A stretch of 64,000 nucleotides of DNA, from positions 558,001 through 622,000 of the forward strand of contig NZ_JRKI01000029.1 of NCBI RefSeq assembly GCF_000935125.1, given 5' to 3'. The stretch comes from Streptomyces natalensis ATCC 27448. Its GTDB lineage: Bacteria > Actinomycetota > Actinomycetes > Streptomycetales > Streptomycetaceae. Numbering within the stretch: position 1 is the first letter of the stretch; every line of letters starts with the position of its first letter. Below are positions 8,166 to 16,198 of the stretch, piece by piece. A program made the translations under genes and the position numbers. The notes beneath the pieces are model-generated. The model ran no database searches. It had not been told where the DNA came from and worked only from the letters and a program-made list of their open reading frames with translations.

Positions 8166-9362
8166 TCAGATGACGTGGTCGGCCCGCAGCGCGTCGATCT
8201 CCGCCGTGCCGTAGCCGAGTTCGGCGAGGATCGCCTCGGTGTGCTGGCCGACGGCGGGGATGTCCCCCATCCGTACCGTGGTGCCGAAGAGGTCCACGGG
8301 CGGCAGCAGCGCCGATACCGTGGCGCCCCCGGGAATTCGTACGTCCCGCCAACGGCCGCGGGCGCTCAGGACGGGGTGCGCGAGGAATTCCTCGACGTCG
8401 TTGACTCCGGCGTTGGCGATGCCCGCCTTGTCGAGCAGCGTCATCACCTCGCCGCTGTCGCATTCGCCGAACCGCCCGGTCACGATCGCGTTCAGCTCCT
8501 CGCGGTGGGCCACCCGGGCGGAGCCGGTGGCGAACCGCGGATCGTCGACGAGGTCGGGGCGCCGCAGGAACTGCTCGCACAGGGCGGCCCATTCGCGTTC
8601 GTTCTGGACGGAGAAGAGCACGTCCTTGCCGTCGGCCGCGGTATAGGCGCCGTAGGGGGCGATCGTGGCGTGCTGGGTGCCGACCCGCGGGGGCTGGCTG
8701 CCCCCGTAGCGGGTGTAGTAGGCGGGCTGGCCCATCCACTCGGCCAGCGCCTCGAACAAGGACACCTCCACGGCGCGGGCGATGCCGGTGGTCGCGCGGG
8801 CGAACAGGGCGGTGAGGATGCCCGAGTAGGCATACATCCCGGCGGCGATGTCGGCGACCGACACCCCCGCCCGGGCGGTCTCCTGCGGGCTCCCGGTCAG
8901 GGAGACCAGGCCGGTCTGGCACTGTACGAGCAGGTCGTACGCCTTACGGTCGGCCCACGGTCCGCTCGACCCGTAACCGGAGATCGCGCACGGGATCAGC
9001 GACGGGAACCGCTCGGCGACGGTCTGCGCGTCCAGGCCGAGCCGGCCGATCGCACCCGGAGCGAGGTTGTGTACGAACACGTCGGCTTCCGAGAGCAGTT
9101 GTTCCAGGATCCGCCGCCCACGGTCCGTTTTGAGGTCCAGCGTCACCGAGTCCTTCGACCGGTTGAGCCACACGAAGTAACTGGACTGGCCGTGCACGGT
9201 GGTGTCGTACCGGCGCGCGAAATCGCCGCCTCCCGGCCGCTCCACCTTGATCACCCTGGCCCCGAGATCGGCCAGCTGCCGGGTGGCGAAGGGCGCCGCC
9301 ACCGCCTGCTCGACACTGACGACGGTGACACCGGACAACGGCAGTTCCTCGGGGCGCTCCAT
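8166..9362 (-). CDS. Class III CoA-transferase (CaiB/BaiF family)
   Basis: This 398-residue protein matches the family throughout. It starts LPLSGVTVVSVEQAVAAPFA, continues with RVIKVERPGGGDFAR and LNRSKDSVTLDLK, and has SVADIAAGMYAYSGIL with the conserved Asp that forms the acyl-enzyme intermediate. The C-terminal half has the usual small domain. Such enzymes move CoA between carboxylic acids without ATP. GGAGGT lies eight bases before the ATG. With the acyl-CoA dehydrogenase downstream, and a broken SDR and SnoaL-like protein upstream, it suggests a small catabolic operon for a carboxylic acid, perhaps steroid, terpenoid or carnitine-like. Confidence 0.93.
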   Translation of the reverse strand: MERPEELPLSGVTVVSVEQAVAAPFATRQLADLGARVIKVERPGGGDFARRYDTTVHGQSSYFVWLNRSKDSVTLDLKTDRGRRILEQLLSEADVFVHNLAPGAIGRLGLDAQTVAERFPSLIPCAISGYGSSGPWADRKAYDLLVQCQTGLVSLTGSPQETARAGVSVADIAAGMYAYSGILTALFARATTGIARAVEVSLFEALAEWMGQPAYYTRYGGSQPPRVGTQHATIAPYGAYTAADGKDVLFSVQNEREWAALCEQFLRRPDLVDDPRFATGSARVAHREELNAIVTGRFGECDSGEVMTLLDKAGIANAGVNDVEEFLAHPVLSARGRWRDVRIPGGATVSALLPPVDLFGTTVRMGDIPAVGQHTEAILAELGYGTAEIDALRADHVI

Positions 9363-9452
9363 GGACGGTGACCTCCAGGGTCGGCCGGGCAGGTGCTACG
9401 CGACGTACCATCATGGCCGGTCAGGACCGTGGGAGCGCAAGAGGCGCGGTGG

Positions 9453-9905
9453 TCAGCCCAGGCGCCCGAGGGCGAGCAGATCGAGCAGGGTGGGGCCGCC
9501 GACGTAGGCGGAGAGACCACCGTCGATGGTCAGGCAGCGTCCGGTGACCAGCTCGGAGGCGTCGCCGGCCAGGTAGACGGCGGAGTCGGCGATCTGCTCG
9601 GGCGTTCCCCACCGGTGCATCGGGACGGCATGCATCAGACCGGCGGAGACGTCGTGGTTTGCGCGGACCGCCGCCGTCTCCGCGGTGGCGGTCCAGCCCG
9701 GGAGGATCGCATTGACCCGGACCCCGGCCGATGCCCATTCCGCGCCGAGAGTCCGCGTCAGGGCGATGACGGCGGCCTTCGATACGGCGATCGTCGAACG
9801 GGAGGGAACGCCCGCGCCGCGGCGCACGGAGGCATCCGGCGCGGCCGGGGCGCGCGCAAACGCAAAGGGACCTACGAGGTGGGCTCCCTTCGCCGGCATT
9901 GCCAT
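9453..9905 (-). pseudogene. Truncated short-chain dehydrogenase (SDR)
   Basis: The open frame covers only the C-terminal half of an SDR: VSKAAVIALTRTLGAEWA, VRVNAILPGWT, HRWGTPEQIADSAVYLA and TGRCLTIDGG. The N-terminal Rossmann half with the TGxxxGIG cofactor site is absent, and the first ~35 residues are unrelated. The catalytic YxxxK motif also reads IAVSK, so the active-site tyrosine is isoleucine. The fragment lies between the SnoaL-like stop (24 bp away) and the CoA-transferase. An ancestral full-length dehydrogenase probably belonged to this operon and lost its first ~130 codons. Confidence 0.8.
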
Positions 9906-9928
9906 GCACTCCGGCTCATGCGCTCCGG

Positions 9929-10414
9929 TCAGGCGCGGGGCGCGTGCGCGGCGGGGAGTCGCTCCGTGCCGCCGGCGGCGCCGAAGGGGAGGTGGACGGT
10001 GCGGGTGGCGAGGAGCCAGGTGCCGTCGACCGTGCGGAAGGTGTCCTCGTAGTGGCCGACGTTGGTCGGGATGCGGGGCTCGACCATTCCGCCGGTGTAG
10101 CCGTCGACCCGGTACGTCGTCAGATAGGAGACGGCACGGGCCGCCGTCGCGGACTCCACCGTGACCAGGATGTTCGTCATCAGACGGCGCGAGAGCCGGT
10201 CCGCCGGGCGGGAGGCGAAGTAGGTGCGCAGGGCCTCCCGGCCCTCGATACGGCGCTCGCCGTGCGGCCAGTGCCAGTAGCCGTCGTGCGTGAACAGCTC
10301 CGCCACGGAGCCCGGTTCGCCGAGGTCGAGCCGGTGCACGAAGTCCACGATGATCCGCTCACAGGCGCGTTCCGCGAGCATCCGGTCGACGGGGGTGGGG
10401 ATCGTGTCGTCCAT
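9929..10414 (-). CDS. SnoaL-like / NTF2-fold protein
   Basis: This protein of about 161 residues has the NTF2-like pattern. An N-terminal helix leads into FVHRLDLGEPGSVAELFTHD, then WPHGERRIEGREALRTYFASR, and a beta-rich C-terminal part with RTVDGTWLLATRTVHLPF. Members include small hydratases, isomerases and cyclases acting on steroid or polyketide-type substrates. I placed the start at the ATG at 10414, which follows AAAGG, though an in-frame TTG lies 15 bp upstream. As the first gene of the CoA-transferase/dehydrogenase operon it probably acts in the same degradative route. The substrate is unknown. Confidence 0.8.
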   Translation of the reverse strand: MDDTIPTPVDRMLAERACERIIVDFVHRLDLGEPGSVAELFTHDGYWHWPHGERRIEGREALRTYFASRPADRLSRRLMTNILVTVESATAARAVSYLTTYRVDGYTGGMVEPRIPTNVGHYEDTFRTVDGTWLLATRTVHLPFGAAGGTERLPAAHAPRA

Positions 10415-10465
10415 ACCCCTTTCTATCAACTCCGCCTCATCGGATGCCTGTTGATTGTTCGCGGG

Positions 10466-11920
10466 CTATTCCGCGCCGCCCGGTCGGCCGGGCGGTTCCG
10501 CGGGAAGGCTCACCACGAACCGGGTGCGGCCGGGGCGGCTCGTCAGGGTGACCGTGCCGCCGTGGGCGGTGGCCACGGCCTGCACGATGGCGAGTCCCAG
10601 GCCGGTGCTGCCGGCGGCGCGGGAGCGGCTGTGGTCCGCGCGCACGAAGCGGCCGAAGATCTCGGGCTGGATGCCGGCCGGGATTCCCGGGCCGTTGTCC
10701 TCGACGGTCAACCGGGGGCCGCGCTCATCGGCGGTCAGTTCCACGCTGACAGTCGTCCCCGCGGGCGTATGCGTACGGGCGTTGACCAGCAGGTTTCCGA
10801 TCACCTGATGCAGTCGGTGCGCGTCGCCGGTAGCGGTCACCACCGTCTCGGGAAGATCCAGCAGCCACCGGTGATCGGGGCCGGCCGCCCGCGCATCGTC
10901 CGTCGCATCGAGCACCAGGCGGGTCAGATCCACCGGCTGGTGTTCGAGGGCACGGCCCGCGTCGAGCCGGGCGAGCAGCAGCAGATCGTTCACCAGGCTG
11001 CTCATCCGTTCCGACTCGGCCCCGATACGCTCCAGGGCGCGCCGGACCTCGCCGGGCACCGGCCCCTCGTGCCGGAGGGCGAGTTCCGCATGGCCGCGGA
11101 CGTTGGCCACCGGGGTGCGCAGTTCATGGCTGGCGTCGGCGGCGAAGTGCCGTAGCCGCTCCTCGCTCGCATGGCGGCGCTCCAGGGCGTTGCCGACGTG
11201 GCCGAGCATACGGTTGAGGGCGGTGCCCACCTGCCCGACCTCGGTGCGCGGATCGGTCACCGGTACCGGCGCCGGCATCGCCACCTCGCCGCTGGCCAGC
11301 GGCAGTTCGGCCACGCTCGCGGCGGTGGTGGTGACCCGCCGCAGCGGGCGCAGCGACAGCCGTACCCACAGCGCGCCCAGGACGCCGGTGACCAGGAGCG
11401 CGCCGCCGAAGACCGCGGCCTCCACCGCTTCCAGGCGGTGCACCGTCTCCTCCACCGGATGCAGCGGCAGGCCGGTGATCAGGACATCGCCGTCGTCGCC
11501 CGGCACGGCGGTGACGCGGTAGCGCCCGAGGGCGGACAGCCGGATGCCGTGGCCGGTGCCGTCGGCGGGGAGGGCGGCCAGCGCCCGGCGGTCGCCGCCG
11601 GTGAGCGGCACCTTCGTGTCCGCCGCGGCACGCACCACCGCCGCCTGGGTGGGGGTGCCGCGCAGCAGCCGGGCGCCGAACGTGCCCTCGGACTGGCCCC
11701 GGGTGTCGGGCCGGTTGTCCGCATCGGGCCGCCTCTCGTGCTCCAGACTCGCCGCGAACCGACCGGCGGAGGCGGAGAGTTGCTGGTCCACGCGGCGGAC
11801 CAGGAATCCCTGGAGGGCGAGGGCGGTGGTCACCCCGACGGCGAGGCAGACGAGCGCCAGCAGCGCGACCAGCCCCGCGGTGAGCTGGCTGCGCAGTGTG
11901 CGTGGCAGCGGCCGGATCAT
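10466..11920 (-). CDS. Two-component sensor histidine kinase
   Basis: This 484-residue kinase has TM1 at about residues 13-37, an extracytoplasmic sensor of ~130 residues and TM2 at about 168-188. HAMP follows, then a HisKA box FAADASHELRTP with phospho-acceptor H265, and HATPase motifs GNLLVNARTHTP, VEDNGPGIP and GSTGLGLAIVQA. It is transcribed leftward after its response regulator. The 95-bp gap between the two genes is a decayed 17-bp tandem array that begins at this gene's start codon. The pair is divergent from the flavin electron-transfer operon at 12873, its most likely target. Confidence 0.94.
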   Translation of the reverse strand: MIRPLPRTLRSQLTAGLVALLALVCLAVGVTTALALQGFLVRRVDQQLSASAGRFAASLEHERRPDADNRPDTRGQSEGTFGARLLRGTPTQAAVVRAAADTKVPLTGGDRRALAALPADGTGHGIRLSALGRYRVTAVPGDDGDVLITGLPLHPVEETVHRLEAVEAAVFGGALLVTGVLGALWVRLSLRPLRRVTTTAASVAELPLASGEVAMPAPVPVTDPRTEVGQVGTALNRMLGHVGNALERRHASEERLRHFAADASHELRTPVANVRGHAELALRHEGPVPGEVRRALERIGAESERMSSLVNDLLLLARLDAGRALEHQPVDLTRLVLDATDDARAAGPDHRWLLDLPETVVTATGDAHRLHQVIGNLLVNARTHTPAGTTVSVELTADERGPRLTVEDNGPGIPAGIQPEIFGRFVRADHSRSRAAGSTGLGLAIVQAVATAHGGTVTLTSRPGRTRFVVSLPAEPPGRPGGAE

Positions 11921-12032
11921 GCCGACTCCGGTTTCATGCCGACTCCGGATTCCCGCCGATTCCGGTTTCCTGCCGGCTCGGGTTTCATGCCGATGCCGGA
12001 CCCAGGTTCCCGGATCATGCCGACTCCGGTTT
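11918..12032 (-). repeat. 17-bp degenerate tandem array joining response regulator and kinase
   Basis: Units resembling catgccgactccggttt start at 11918, 11935, 11952, 11969, 11986 (irregular, 30 bp) and 12016. The outermost copies sit in a 23-bp exact direct repeat (11912-11934 and 12010-12032). One copy contains the kinase start codon and the other the response regulator stop codon. Confidence 0.9.
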
Positions 12033-12749
12033 GAGGACGTATCCGACCCCGCGGACGGTATGGATCATCGGTGTCCGTCCGGCGTCGATCTTCTTGCGGA
12101 GATAGCTGATGTAGAGCTCGACGACATGGGAGCGGCCACCGAAGTCGTAGGACCAGACCCGGTCGAGGATCTGCGCCTTGGACAGCACCCGCCGCGGATT
12201 GCGCATCAGGAACCTCAGCAGCTCGAATTCGGTCCGCGACAGCTCGACGAGCTCATCGCCGCGGATCACCTCCCGGGCGTCCTCGTCCATCACCAGGTCG
12301 CCGACGACCAGCCGGTCCCCGTCCGGCTCGCGGCCCATACCGGCCCGGCGCAGCAGTCCGCGCAGCCGCGCCAGCACCTCTTCCAGGCTGAACGGCTTGG
12401 TCACGTAGTCGTCGCCCCCGGCGGTGATCCCCGCGATCCGGTCCTCGACGGAGTCACGGGCGGTCAGGAAGAGGACACAGACCGTCTCCAGCTCCTGGCG
12501 CAGCAGGTGCAGCACCCGCAGGCCGTCCAGGTCGGGCAGCATCCAGTCCAGGACGACGGCGTGCGGGCGGAAGGTACGCGCGAGGGCGAGCGCCCCGGCG
12601 CCGTCGGCAGCGCTGCGGACCTCCCAGCCCTCGCTCGACAGGGCGCCGCAGAGCACTTCGGTGAGGTCCGGCTCGTCGTCGACGACCAGGACGCGTACCG
12701 GTGAACCGTCGGCGCTGCGCAGGTGGGCGGGGGTGCGGTGGCTGTGCAT
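12015..12749 (-). CDS. OmpR/PhoB-family response regulator
   Basis: This 244-residue protein has a receiver domain with LVVDDEPD, phospho-acceptor D68 in VVLDWMLPD, and the switch Thr and Lys in FLTARDS and VTKPFS. A winged-helix domain follows, with LSRTEFELLRFLMRNP and DVVELYISYLRKK-like HVVELYISYLRKK. The ATG follows GGAGC. Its last codons (KPESA and stop) are part of the 17-bp array that separates it from the cognate kinase. It probably regulates the divergent electron-transfer operon through sites in the 123-bp shared promoter region. Confidence 0.95.
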   Translation of the reverse strand: MHSHRTPAHLRSADGSPVRVLVVDDEPDLTEVLCGALSSEGWEVRSAADGAGALALARTFRPHAVVLDWMLPDLDGLRVLHLLRQELETVCVLFLTARDSVEDRIAGITAGGDDYVTKPFSLEEVLARLRGLLRRAGMGREPDGDRLVVGDLVMDEDAREVIRGDELVELSRTEFELLRFLMRNPRRVLSKAQILDRVWSYDFGGRSHVVELYISYLRKKIDAGRTPMIHTVRGVGYVLKPESA

Positions 12750-12817
12750 GGTCGCTCCAGCATCCCTCGCGGGACGGCGTACGGGGGCCGGGGCGGCTCT
12801 GAATTTCCTGTGAATCG

Positions 12818-12840
12818 CCTCTCAGCGATCCGCTCAGAGG
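12818..12840. promoter_or_regulatory. Imperfect palindrome in the divergent promoter, candidate regulator site
   Basis: The arms 12818-12827 (cctctcagcg) and 12831-12840 (cgctcagagg) match at 9 of 10 positions around a 3-base centre, between the response regulator and the flavin operon. A related half (gagagg) follows at 12846. Binding by the adjacent OmpR-type regulator is an inference. Confidence 0.35.
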
Positions 12841-12872
12841 TTCTTGAGAGGTTGCGCTGCGACGCTCGCGCC

Positions 12873-14234
12873 ATGAGCACCCTCTCGCCCGCCCGCCGCG
12901 GTGCCGCCCGCCGTACCGCGCCGCGCCGGCCGCCGCACCCGGCGCCGCTGCTCGCCCTGGGTGCCGTCTGGGCGGGCGCCGCCGGTGTGCTCGCCCTGTG
13001 GTGGACGGGTACGACGTCGGTGGTGGGTCCGGCGGACTGGCTGACCGGCGCCGGCCGGATCACCGGTCTGCTCGCCGGCTACGCCTGTGCGGTGCTGGTC
13101 GCGCTCATGGCCCGGATCCCGCTGCTGGACCACAGCCTCGGCACCGACCGTCTGGCGCGCTGGCATGCGCACGGCGGCCGCTACACGCTCTCCCTGGTGC
13201 TCGCCCACACCCTGCTGATCATCTGGGGGTACACGCTCACCTCCCACAGCGGCGTGGTCGACGAGACCACCACGCTCGTCCTGGACTATCCGGACATGCT
13301 CAAGGCGACCGCGGGCTTTCTGCTGCTGGTCGCCACCGGCATCGTCTCGGCACGGGCCGCCCGCCGCCGGATGAGCTACGAGACCTGGCACTACCTCCAC
13401 TTCGCCACCTATCTGGCGGTCTTCCTCACCTTCGGGCACCAACTCTCCAACGGCGCCGACTTCGTGGGCCGGCGGCCCGCCCAACTCGCCTGGTACGCCC
13501 TGTACGGGACGGTGGCGGCGCTGATCCTCTGGTACCGCTTCGTGGTTCCCGTATGCCGGGCCCGGCGCCACCGGCTCCGCGTCGCCGACGTCCGCCCGGA
13601 GGCGCCGGGTGTGGTGTCGGTCCATCTCACCGGCGAGCGGCTGACCGAACTGGGCGCCCGGCCCGGCCAGTTCTTCCGCTGGCGCTTCCTGGCGCCCGGT
13701 CTGCGGTGGACCGCCATCCCCTACTCGCTGTCCGCGCCGCCGCTCCCCCACGAGCTGCGCATCACGGTCAAGGCGGCCGGCGGGCACAGCGCGGCGATGG
13801 CGCGGCTGCGGCCCGGAACCCGGGTGTGGGCCGAGGGCCCGTACGGTGCCTTCACGGCGAAGCGCCGCAGCCCGGAAAAGGTGCTGCTGCTGGCGGGCGG
13901 CGTGGGCATCACCCCGCTGCGCGCGCTCTTCGAAACCCTCCCCGGCGAGGTCACGCTCCTGTACCGGGCGCGGCGCCCCGAGGACCTCGCGCTGCGCGGC
14001 GAGCTCGATGCGATAGCCGCCGCCCGGGGTGCGGCCGTGCACTACTCCGTCAGCGAACCGGCCGCCCGTTCCACCCCGTTGACGGCCCGCGCCCTGAGCC
14101 GCCTGGTCCCGGACCTGGCCGCCCATGAGGTGTATCTGTGCGGCCCGCCCGGTATGGCCGAGGCCGCCCGGCGTGCCCTGCGCGGCGCCGGCGTGCCGCG
14201 ACGCCAGATCCACCACGAGTCGTTCGAGTTCTGA
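12873..14234 (+). CDS. Ferric-reductase-like membrane oxidoreductase with FAD/NAD(P)H domain
   Basis: This 453-residue protein has about six transmembrane helices in its first 220 residues, with spaced histidines (RWHAHGGRYTL, LAHTLLI, YLHFATYL and TFGHQL) suited to two haems. The C-terminal half is a ferredoxin-NADP reductase module: the FAD motif IPYSLSAPP, VWAEGPYGAFT, the pyridine-nucleotide site LLAGGVGITPLR and the terminal CGPPGM. It should carry electrons from cytoplasmic NAD(P)H across the membrane. The next two genes encode an exported FMN-binding domain and its flavinylating enzyme, so the natural acceptor is probably the extracytoplasmic flavin. Confidence 0.93.
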   Translation: MSTLSPARRGAARRTAPRRPPHPAPLLALGAVWAGAAGVLALWWTGTTSVVGPADWLTGAGRITGLLAGYACAVLVALMARIPLLDHSLGTDRLARWHAHGGRYTLSLVLAHTLLIIWGYTLTSHSGVVDETTTLVLDYPDMLKATAGFLLLVATGIVSARAARRRMSYETWHYLHFATYLAVFLTFGHQLSNGADFVGRRPAQLAWYALYGTVAALILWYRFVVPVCRARRHRLRVADVRPEAPGVVSVHLTGERLTELGARPGQFFRWRFLAPGLRWTAIPYSLSAPPLPHELRITVKAAGGHSAAMARLRPGTRVWAEGPYGAFTAKRRSPEKVLLLAGGVGITPLRALFETLPGEVTLLYRARRPEDLALRGELDAIAAARGAAVHYSVSEPAARSTPLTARALSRLVPDLAAHEVYLCGPPGMAEAARRALRGAGVPRRQIHHESFEF

Positions 14235-14244
14235 GGAGCCCCGC

Positions 14245-14685
14245 GTGCGCCGAGCCGTTGTGACCGCAGCGTCGACCAGCACCCTGATCGTCCTGCTGCT
14301 CGCCCTCAAACCGCACCACACCGCGGGCCCGGTCGGCGACGCGGCGCAGCCGGGCGTCGCGCCGGCCCCGACGCCCACCGGCCGTCCGCACAAGGGCGCC
14401 CACCCGGCCGACGGCACGTTCACCGGCGCCCCGATCCGCACCACCTACGGCACCGTGCAGGTCGCGGCCACCGTCAAGGCGGGGACGCTGACCGCGGTCA
14501 AGGTGCTCCGGGCTCCGTCCGGAAACGGCCGGGACCGGGAGATCGCCGGATACGCCGTACCGCGTCTGACGCAGGAGGCGCTGAGCGTGCACAGCGCCCA
14601 TATCGATGCGGTGTCCGGCGCCAGCTATACGAGCGCGGGCTACATCCGGTCCCTGCAAAGCGCCCTGGACCGGGCCGGTGTCTGA
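14245..14685 (+). CDS. Exported FMN-binding domain protein
   Basis: This 146-residue protein starts at a GTG ten bases after the oxidoreductase stop. It begins with an N-terminal membrane anchor or uncleaved signal (VVTAASTSTLIVLLLALK), then a Pro/Thr-rich linker and an FMN-binding domain with the flavinylation motif DAVSGASYTSAGY. In this family FMN is attached by a phosphoester bond to the Thr or Ser of that motif; here the residue is serine. The domain would sit outside the membrane and receive electrons from the preceding flavohaem protein. The following gene encodes the ApbE transferase that should load the flavin. Confidence 0.9.
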   Translation: MRRAVVTAASTSTLIVLLLALKPHHTAGPVGDAAQPGVAPAPTPTGRPHKGAHPADGTFTGAPIRTTYGTVQVAATVKAGTLTAVKVLRAPSGNGRDREIAGYAVPRLTQEALSVHSAHIDAVSGASYTSAGYIRSLQSALDRAGV

Positions 14686-15448
14686 GGACGGGCGCGGTCT
14701 GCGCCGTGTCGAGCATGCGATGGGCACGGTGTTCTCGTTCGACATCCACGACGCCCGCACCGCCGCCATCGACGCCGCCCTCAGCGACGCCGTCGCCTGG
14801 CTCCACCACGTCGACGAGGTCTTCTCCACCTACCGCAGCGACAGCACCATCAGCCGCCTGGCGCGCGGCGAGATCGCGCTCGACGCCTGCTCCTCCGAGG
14901 TACGTGAGGTCCTGGACCGGTGCGCACGGGCCGCTCGCGCCACCGAGGGATGGTTCAGTCCGACGCCCGGCGGCGCTTTGGATCCCTCCGGTCTGGTGAA
15001 GGGATGGGCCATCGAACGCGCCTGGCAGATGCTGCGCGAGGCGGGGGCGCACCACGTCTGTGTGAACGGCGGCGGCGACCTCCAGCTCAGCGGCGAGTCC
15101 GCGCCCGGCACACCGTGGCGCATCGGCATCGCCCATCCCTTGCGCCCCGGCGAGCTGTACGCCGTCGTCACCGGCAACGACCTGGCCGTCGCCACCTCGG
15201 GCACCGCCGAACGCGGCGCCCACATCCTCGACCCCCACACCGGAGCCCCGGCCGCGGGACTCGCCTCCGTCACGGTGGTCGGCAGCCGATTGACCCCGAC
15301 CGACGTCTACGCCACGGCGGCCTTCGCCATGGGCGAGCGGGCGGAAGACTGGCTGGAACACCTCGACGGCCACGAAGGCTTCGCGGTCCTGCCCGACGGC
15401 CGGTCGTGGCGCACGCGGGGCTTCCCGGGACGGTTCGCCGACACGTAG
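14678..15448 (+). CDS. apbE: FAD:protein FMN transferase (ApbE family)
   Basis: This protein of about 256 residues transfers FMN from FAD onto Ser/Thr of target proteins. Motifs include EHAMGTVFSFDI near the N-terminus, SGLVKGWAIERA, VNGGGDLQ, ATSGTAERGAHILDPHTG, and the metal-binding TDVYATAAFAMG near the end. The GTG at 14678 overlaps the end of the FMN-binding gene by eight bases, indicating translational coupling, and no signal peptide is seen. The adjacent FMN-binding protein is its obvious substrate, completing a three-gene electron-transfer module. Confidence 0.95.
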   Translation: MSEDGRGLRRVEHAMGTVFSFDIHDARTAAIDAALSDAVAWLHHVDEVFSTYRSDSTISRLARGEIALDACSSEVREVLDRCARAARATEGWFSPTPGGALDPSGLVKGWAIERAWQMLREAGAHHVCVNGGGDLQLSGESAPGTPWRIGIAHPLRPGELYAVVTGNDLAVATSGTAERGAHILDPHTGAPAAGLASVTVVGSRLTPTDVYATAAFAMGERAEDWLEHLDGHEGFAVLPDGRSWRTRGFPGRFADT

Positions 15449-15459
15449 CCCGGCCGAAT

Positions 15460-16086
15460 TCACTCCTCGACGAGGGTCGCGAACCCCGCGCACAGCAACC
15501 GGACGCTCCGTTGGAACATGTCGTCCCGGCTCGGCCGCGGCATCCGCTCGATGATCAGCGGAAAGCGCGTCCGCAGGTCGGCGTGGACCTCGGCGGTGAC
15601 GGGCGGTGCCGGGGAGTTGCCGCGTTCCTGGAGGACGAATCCGGTGACGTGACTGAGCAGGGTGTCGGCCGCGACGACGCAGTGCGCGGCGGGCACACCG
15701 GCGTCGAGGAGGGTCTGGAGCAGACGCTCCATCAGGGACAGCGCACCGGAGCTCAGCGTTCGGGGGCTGTCCGCGAGCAGCACCGCGCCGCCCGGGTGCT
15801 GCTGGATGGTGCGGCGCAGCGCCTCGGCCTGGGCTTCGATCGCGTCGTGCCAGGTCGCCTCGGGTGGTAGTCCGGCGAGGGCGGCGGTACCGGCGTCGTA
15901 CGCCTGCCGGCAGACGCGGTCGGCCATCAGCGCGAGCAGTTCGTCCTTGCCGCGTACGTGGTAGTAGAGGCTGCCGGCATGCGCGCCGAGCCGTTCGGCG
16001 ACCCGGCGCATGGACAGGCCGTGGTAGCCGACCTCGGCGAACGTGGCCATACCGGCGTCGACGATCCGCTCCTTGGTGAGCTTCAT
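15460..16086 (-). CDS. TetR/AcrR family transcriptional regulator
   Basis: This 208-residue repressor has an N-terminal helix-turn-helix, KERIVDAGMATFAEVGYHGL then SMRRVAERLGAHAGSLYYHV, and the C-terminal ligand domain (LLSHVTGFVLQE, PLIIERMP) of the TetR_C_1 type. It is divergent from the rhomboid-like membrane protein gene, and a perfect 13-bp inverted repeat lies between their starts. Autoregulation and control of the neighbour are therefore likely. It is convergent with apbE, whose stop is 11 bp away. Confidence 0.93.
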   Translation of the reverse strand: MKLTKERIVDAGMATFAEVGYHGLSMRRVAERLGAHAGSLYYHVRGKDELLALMADRVCRQAYDAGTAALAGLPPEATWHDAIEAQAEALRRTIQQHPGGAVLLADSPRTLSSGALSLMERLLQTLLDAGVPAAHCVVAADTLLSHVTGFVLQERGNSPAPPVTAEVHADLRTRFPLIIERMPRPSRDDMFQRSVRLLCAGFATLVEE

Positions 16087-16106
16087 GCGGCCACCATACA
16101 ACGAAG

Positions 16107-16144
16107 TTCGAACGGTGTTTGAAACTTTTCCAACACCGTTCGAA
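16107..16144. promoter_or_regulatory. TetR operator, perfect 13-bp inverted repeat
   Basis: The arms ttcgaacggtgtt (16107-16119) and aacaccgttcgaa (16132-16144) are exact inverted copies 12 bp apart, 20 bp upstream of the TetR start. A further half-site, ttcgaacagcgt, lies at 16171-16182, close to the divergent gene's start. Confidence 0.75.
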
Positions 16145-16198
16145 ATACGTGCTAGCCTCACCGCATCGACTTCGAACAGCGTGGGAAAGGGGGCGGAC

